The notes beneath the pieces were generated by a model. It did no database searches. It was given only the letters and a program-made list of their open reading frames with translations, and was not told the DNA's origin. A program made the translations under genes and the position numbers. Shown here piece after piece: positions 62,308 through 64,000 of a stretch of DNA of 64,000 nt. Location: the NCBI RefSeq assembly GCF_020524345.1, contig NZ_JAIVLH010000009.1, positions 1 to 64,000 on the forward strand, in the 5' to 3' direction. The stretch is from Metabacillus niabensis. GTDB lineage: Bacteria; Bacillota; Bacilli; Bacillales; Bacillaceae. Within the stretch, counting starts at the first letter, position 1; the number at the start of each line of letters is the position of its first letter.

Positions 62308-64000
62308 ATGTTCCTCAAACGTTTGGATATTGTTGGATTCAAGTCCTTTGCTGAAAGAGTCACCGTAGATTTTGTCAAAGGTGTTACTGCAGTAGTTGGA
62401 CCTAATGGTAGTGGAAAAAGTAATATAACCGATGGTATTAGATGGGTACTTGGAGAGCAGTCCGCTAAATCTTTGCGCGGAGCAAAAATGGAGGATATTA
62501 TTTTTGCCGGAAGCGATTCGAGAAAAAGCTTAAATGTAGCTGAAGTAACCCTTACGCTTGATAATGAAGACCATTTTCTTCCTATTGATTATCATGAGGT
62601 AAGTGTAACCCGCCGTGTTTACCGTTCAGGAGAAAGTGAATTTTTCATTAATAAACAAAGCTGTCGATTAAAAGACATCGTTGACTTGTTTATGGACTCA
62701 GGATTAGGAAAAGAAGCATTTTCGATCATAAGCCAAGGGAAAGTAGAAGAAATCCTAAGCAGTAAATCTGAAGAAAGACGTTCAATTTTTGAAGAAGCTG
62801 CAGGAGTTTTAAAATATAAAACTCGGAAGAAAAAGGCAGAATATAAACTTGCGGAAACTCAAGAAAATTTAAATCGTGTAAATGATATTCTTCATGAATT
62901 GGAAGGACAAGTCGAACCTTTAAAAATGCAGGCATCTATTGCCAAGGATTATTTAGAACAAAAGGAAGAACTAGAACAGATTGAAGTTGCTTTAACAGTG
63001 TTTGAAATAGAAGAACTACATCAAAAATATGAGAGTCTCTCTAAATCTGTAGAAAAAAACAAGGACTTAGAAGGCACCCTTTCAGCTACCATGCAAAAAA
63101 AAGAAGCAGCAGTCGAGCAGATGAAAGATCATATGAGTGCTTTAGATGACTCAATTAATGACCTTCAACAGGTTCTTTTACTTGCAAGTGAGGAGTTAGA
63201 AAAGCTTGAAGGTAGAAAAGAAGTTCTAAAAGAGAGAAAGAAAAATGCCCATCAAAATAAAGCTCAATTAGAAAAAACAATAGCCGACTATACAACGCAA
63301 ATAGCCCAATTACGTCATGAAAAATCAGAACAAGAAATGCTTCTTGACGTTTATTCAAATGAATTGGAACGGATCAAAAAAGAATTATCAGAAAAGCAAA
63401 AGATGGCATTATCATATAATCAAAATATTGAAGAGCTAATTGAAGAATTGAAAAGTGAATACTTTGAACTCCTTAATGAGCAAGCAACAGCAAGAAATGA
63501 GATTCAATATTTAAATGAACAATTAACTCAACAAGAAAGAAAAAATGAAAGATTGCTAGAATCAAATAAACGTTATGTGGTAGAGCGCTCTGAAATATTA
63601 GAAAAGAAATTAAAGATTGAAACAAACTATGCACGGGTTGAGAAACAATTATCCGATCAAATAAAAAATTTCCGAGACACATCAGCCAAACTAGAAAACC
63701 TTAAAAATACGTATCAAAAAAAAGAATCGGCATTATATCAGGCCTATCAATTATTACAACAAACTAGGTCACGCAAAGAAGTATTAGAATCAATGCAGGA
63801 AGATTATGCTGGATTTTTTCAAGGAGTAAAAGAAATTCTAAAGGCCAAAGACAAACTCGGAGGAATTCATGGTGCTGTAGCAGAATTAATTAAGACGGAA
63901 AAAGACTTTGAAACTGCCATTGAGATTGCCTTAAGCGGCTCTATGCAGCATGTAGTTGTTGAAGATGAGGGTGCTGCAAGAAAAGCGATACAATTTTTAA
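62308..64000 (+). CDS. smc: SMC chromosome condensation ATPase, 5' part (cut by window end)
   Basis: SMC forms a ring with ScpA and ScpB that organises and segregates chromosomes. The frame opens at ATG 62308, behind AAGGAGGA, and stays open for 564 codons to the window edge; full proteins are near 1190 residues. Walker A GPNGSGKSNI is near residue 32-41. The QSAKSLRGAKMEDIIFAGS block and the start of the coiled coil (from about 165) follow. The hinge begins near 515-520 with GIHGAVAELI. The 222-bp gap before it has an AATTATGA/TCATAATT repeat. Confidence 0.97.
   Translation, partial: MFLKRLDIVGFKSFAERVTVDFVKGVTAVVGPNGSGKSNITDGIRWVLGEQSAKSLRGAKMEDIIFAGSDSRKSLNVAEVTLTLDNEDHFLPIDYHEVSVTRRVYRSGESEFFINKQSCRLKDIVDLFMDSGLGKEAFSIISQGKVEEILSSKSEERRSIFEEAAGVLKYKTRKKKAEYKLAETQENLNRVNDILHELEGQVEPLKMQASIAKDYLEQKEELEQIEVALTVFEIEELHQKYESLSKSVEKNKDLEGTLSATMQKKEAAVEQMKDHMSALDDSINDLQQVLLLASEELEKLEGRKEVLKERKKNAHQNKAQLEKTIADYTTQIAQLRHEKSEQEMLLDVYSNELERIKKELSEKQKMALSYNQNIEELIEELKSEYFELLNEQATARNEIQYLNEQLTQQERKNERLLESNKRYVVERSEILEKKLKIETNYARVEKQLSDQIKNFRDTSAKLENLKNTYQKKESALYQAYQLLQQTRSRKEVLESMQEDYAGFFQGVKEILKAKDKLGGIHGAVAELIKTEKDFETAIEIALSGSMQHVVVEDEGAARKAIQFL

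Overview
The window is about 64 kb of low-G+C Firmicute chromosome and by gene content and order belongs to a spore-forming member of the Bacillaceae (Bacillus in the broad sense). It carries spoIIGA-sigE-sigG, spoVM, the ylm cell-division cluster, the pyr operon, the cys/sirohaem operon, the ylo housekeeping region and fapR-plsX-fabDG-acpP-rncS-smc in the order known from Bacillus subtilis. Protein products look like clear orthologues but not near-identical ones, so the species is not B. subtilis; I cannot name it from sequence alone. No tRNA, rRNA, CRISPR array, prophage or intact insertion sequence was seen.

Layout. 1-3.1 kb: sporulation sigma factors (SpoIIGA protease, pro-SigE, SigG) behind a promoter with the wide spacing typical of Spo0A-activated promoters. 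3.4-7.5 kb: ylmC, ylmD, ylmE, sepF, ylmG, ylmH, divIVA (division and polar growth). 7.6-12.8 kb: Ile T-box, ileS, ylyA, lspA, ylyB. 12.9-24.8 kb: the complete pyrimidine operon pyrR-P-B-C-AA-AB-K-D-F-E with three PyrR attenuators, one before each of pyrR, pyrP and pyrB. 24.8-31 kb: sulfate assimilation and sirohaem synthesis (cysH, cysP, sat, cysC, sumT, sirB, sirC). 31-33.8 kb: two minus-strand genes, an EamA transporter and rqcH. 34-39 kb: calcium ATPase, yloC, remA, gmk, rpoZ. 39.2-52.1 kb: coaBC, priA, def, fmt, rsmB, rlmN, prpC, prkC, rsgA, rpe, a 58-residue orphan and thiN, tightly packed and partly overlapping. 52.2-55 kb: spoVM, rpmB (minus), yloU, fakA. 55.2-64 kb: recG, then the fatty-acid/phospholipid regulon fapR-plsX-fabD-fabG-acpP, rncS, and the first 564 codons of smc, cut by the window end.

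Compared with my recollection of B. subtilis, ylmA (after sigG) and sdaAB-sdaAA (between fakA and recG) are absent, an EamA transporter sits between sirC and rqcH, and the cysH leader lacks a recognisable S-box.

I did not find a wholly new protein system; the window is mostly core genome. The observations most worth following lie between genes: a 21-bp near-perfect hairpin 50 nt upstream of the RNase III gene, a 120-nt compound inverted-repeat element after rpoZ, two places where an intrinsic terminator physically overlaps the next promoter (divIVA/ileS and recG/fapR), a leader ORF overlapping the spoIIGA start, and an unassigned 58-residue ORF between rpe and thiN.
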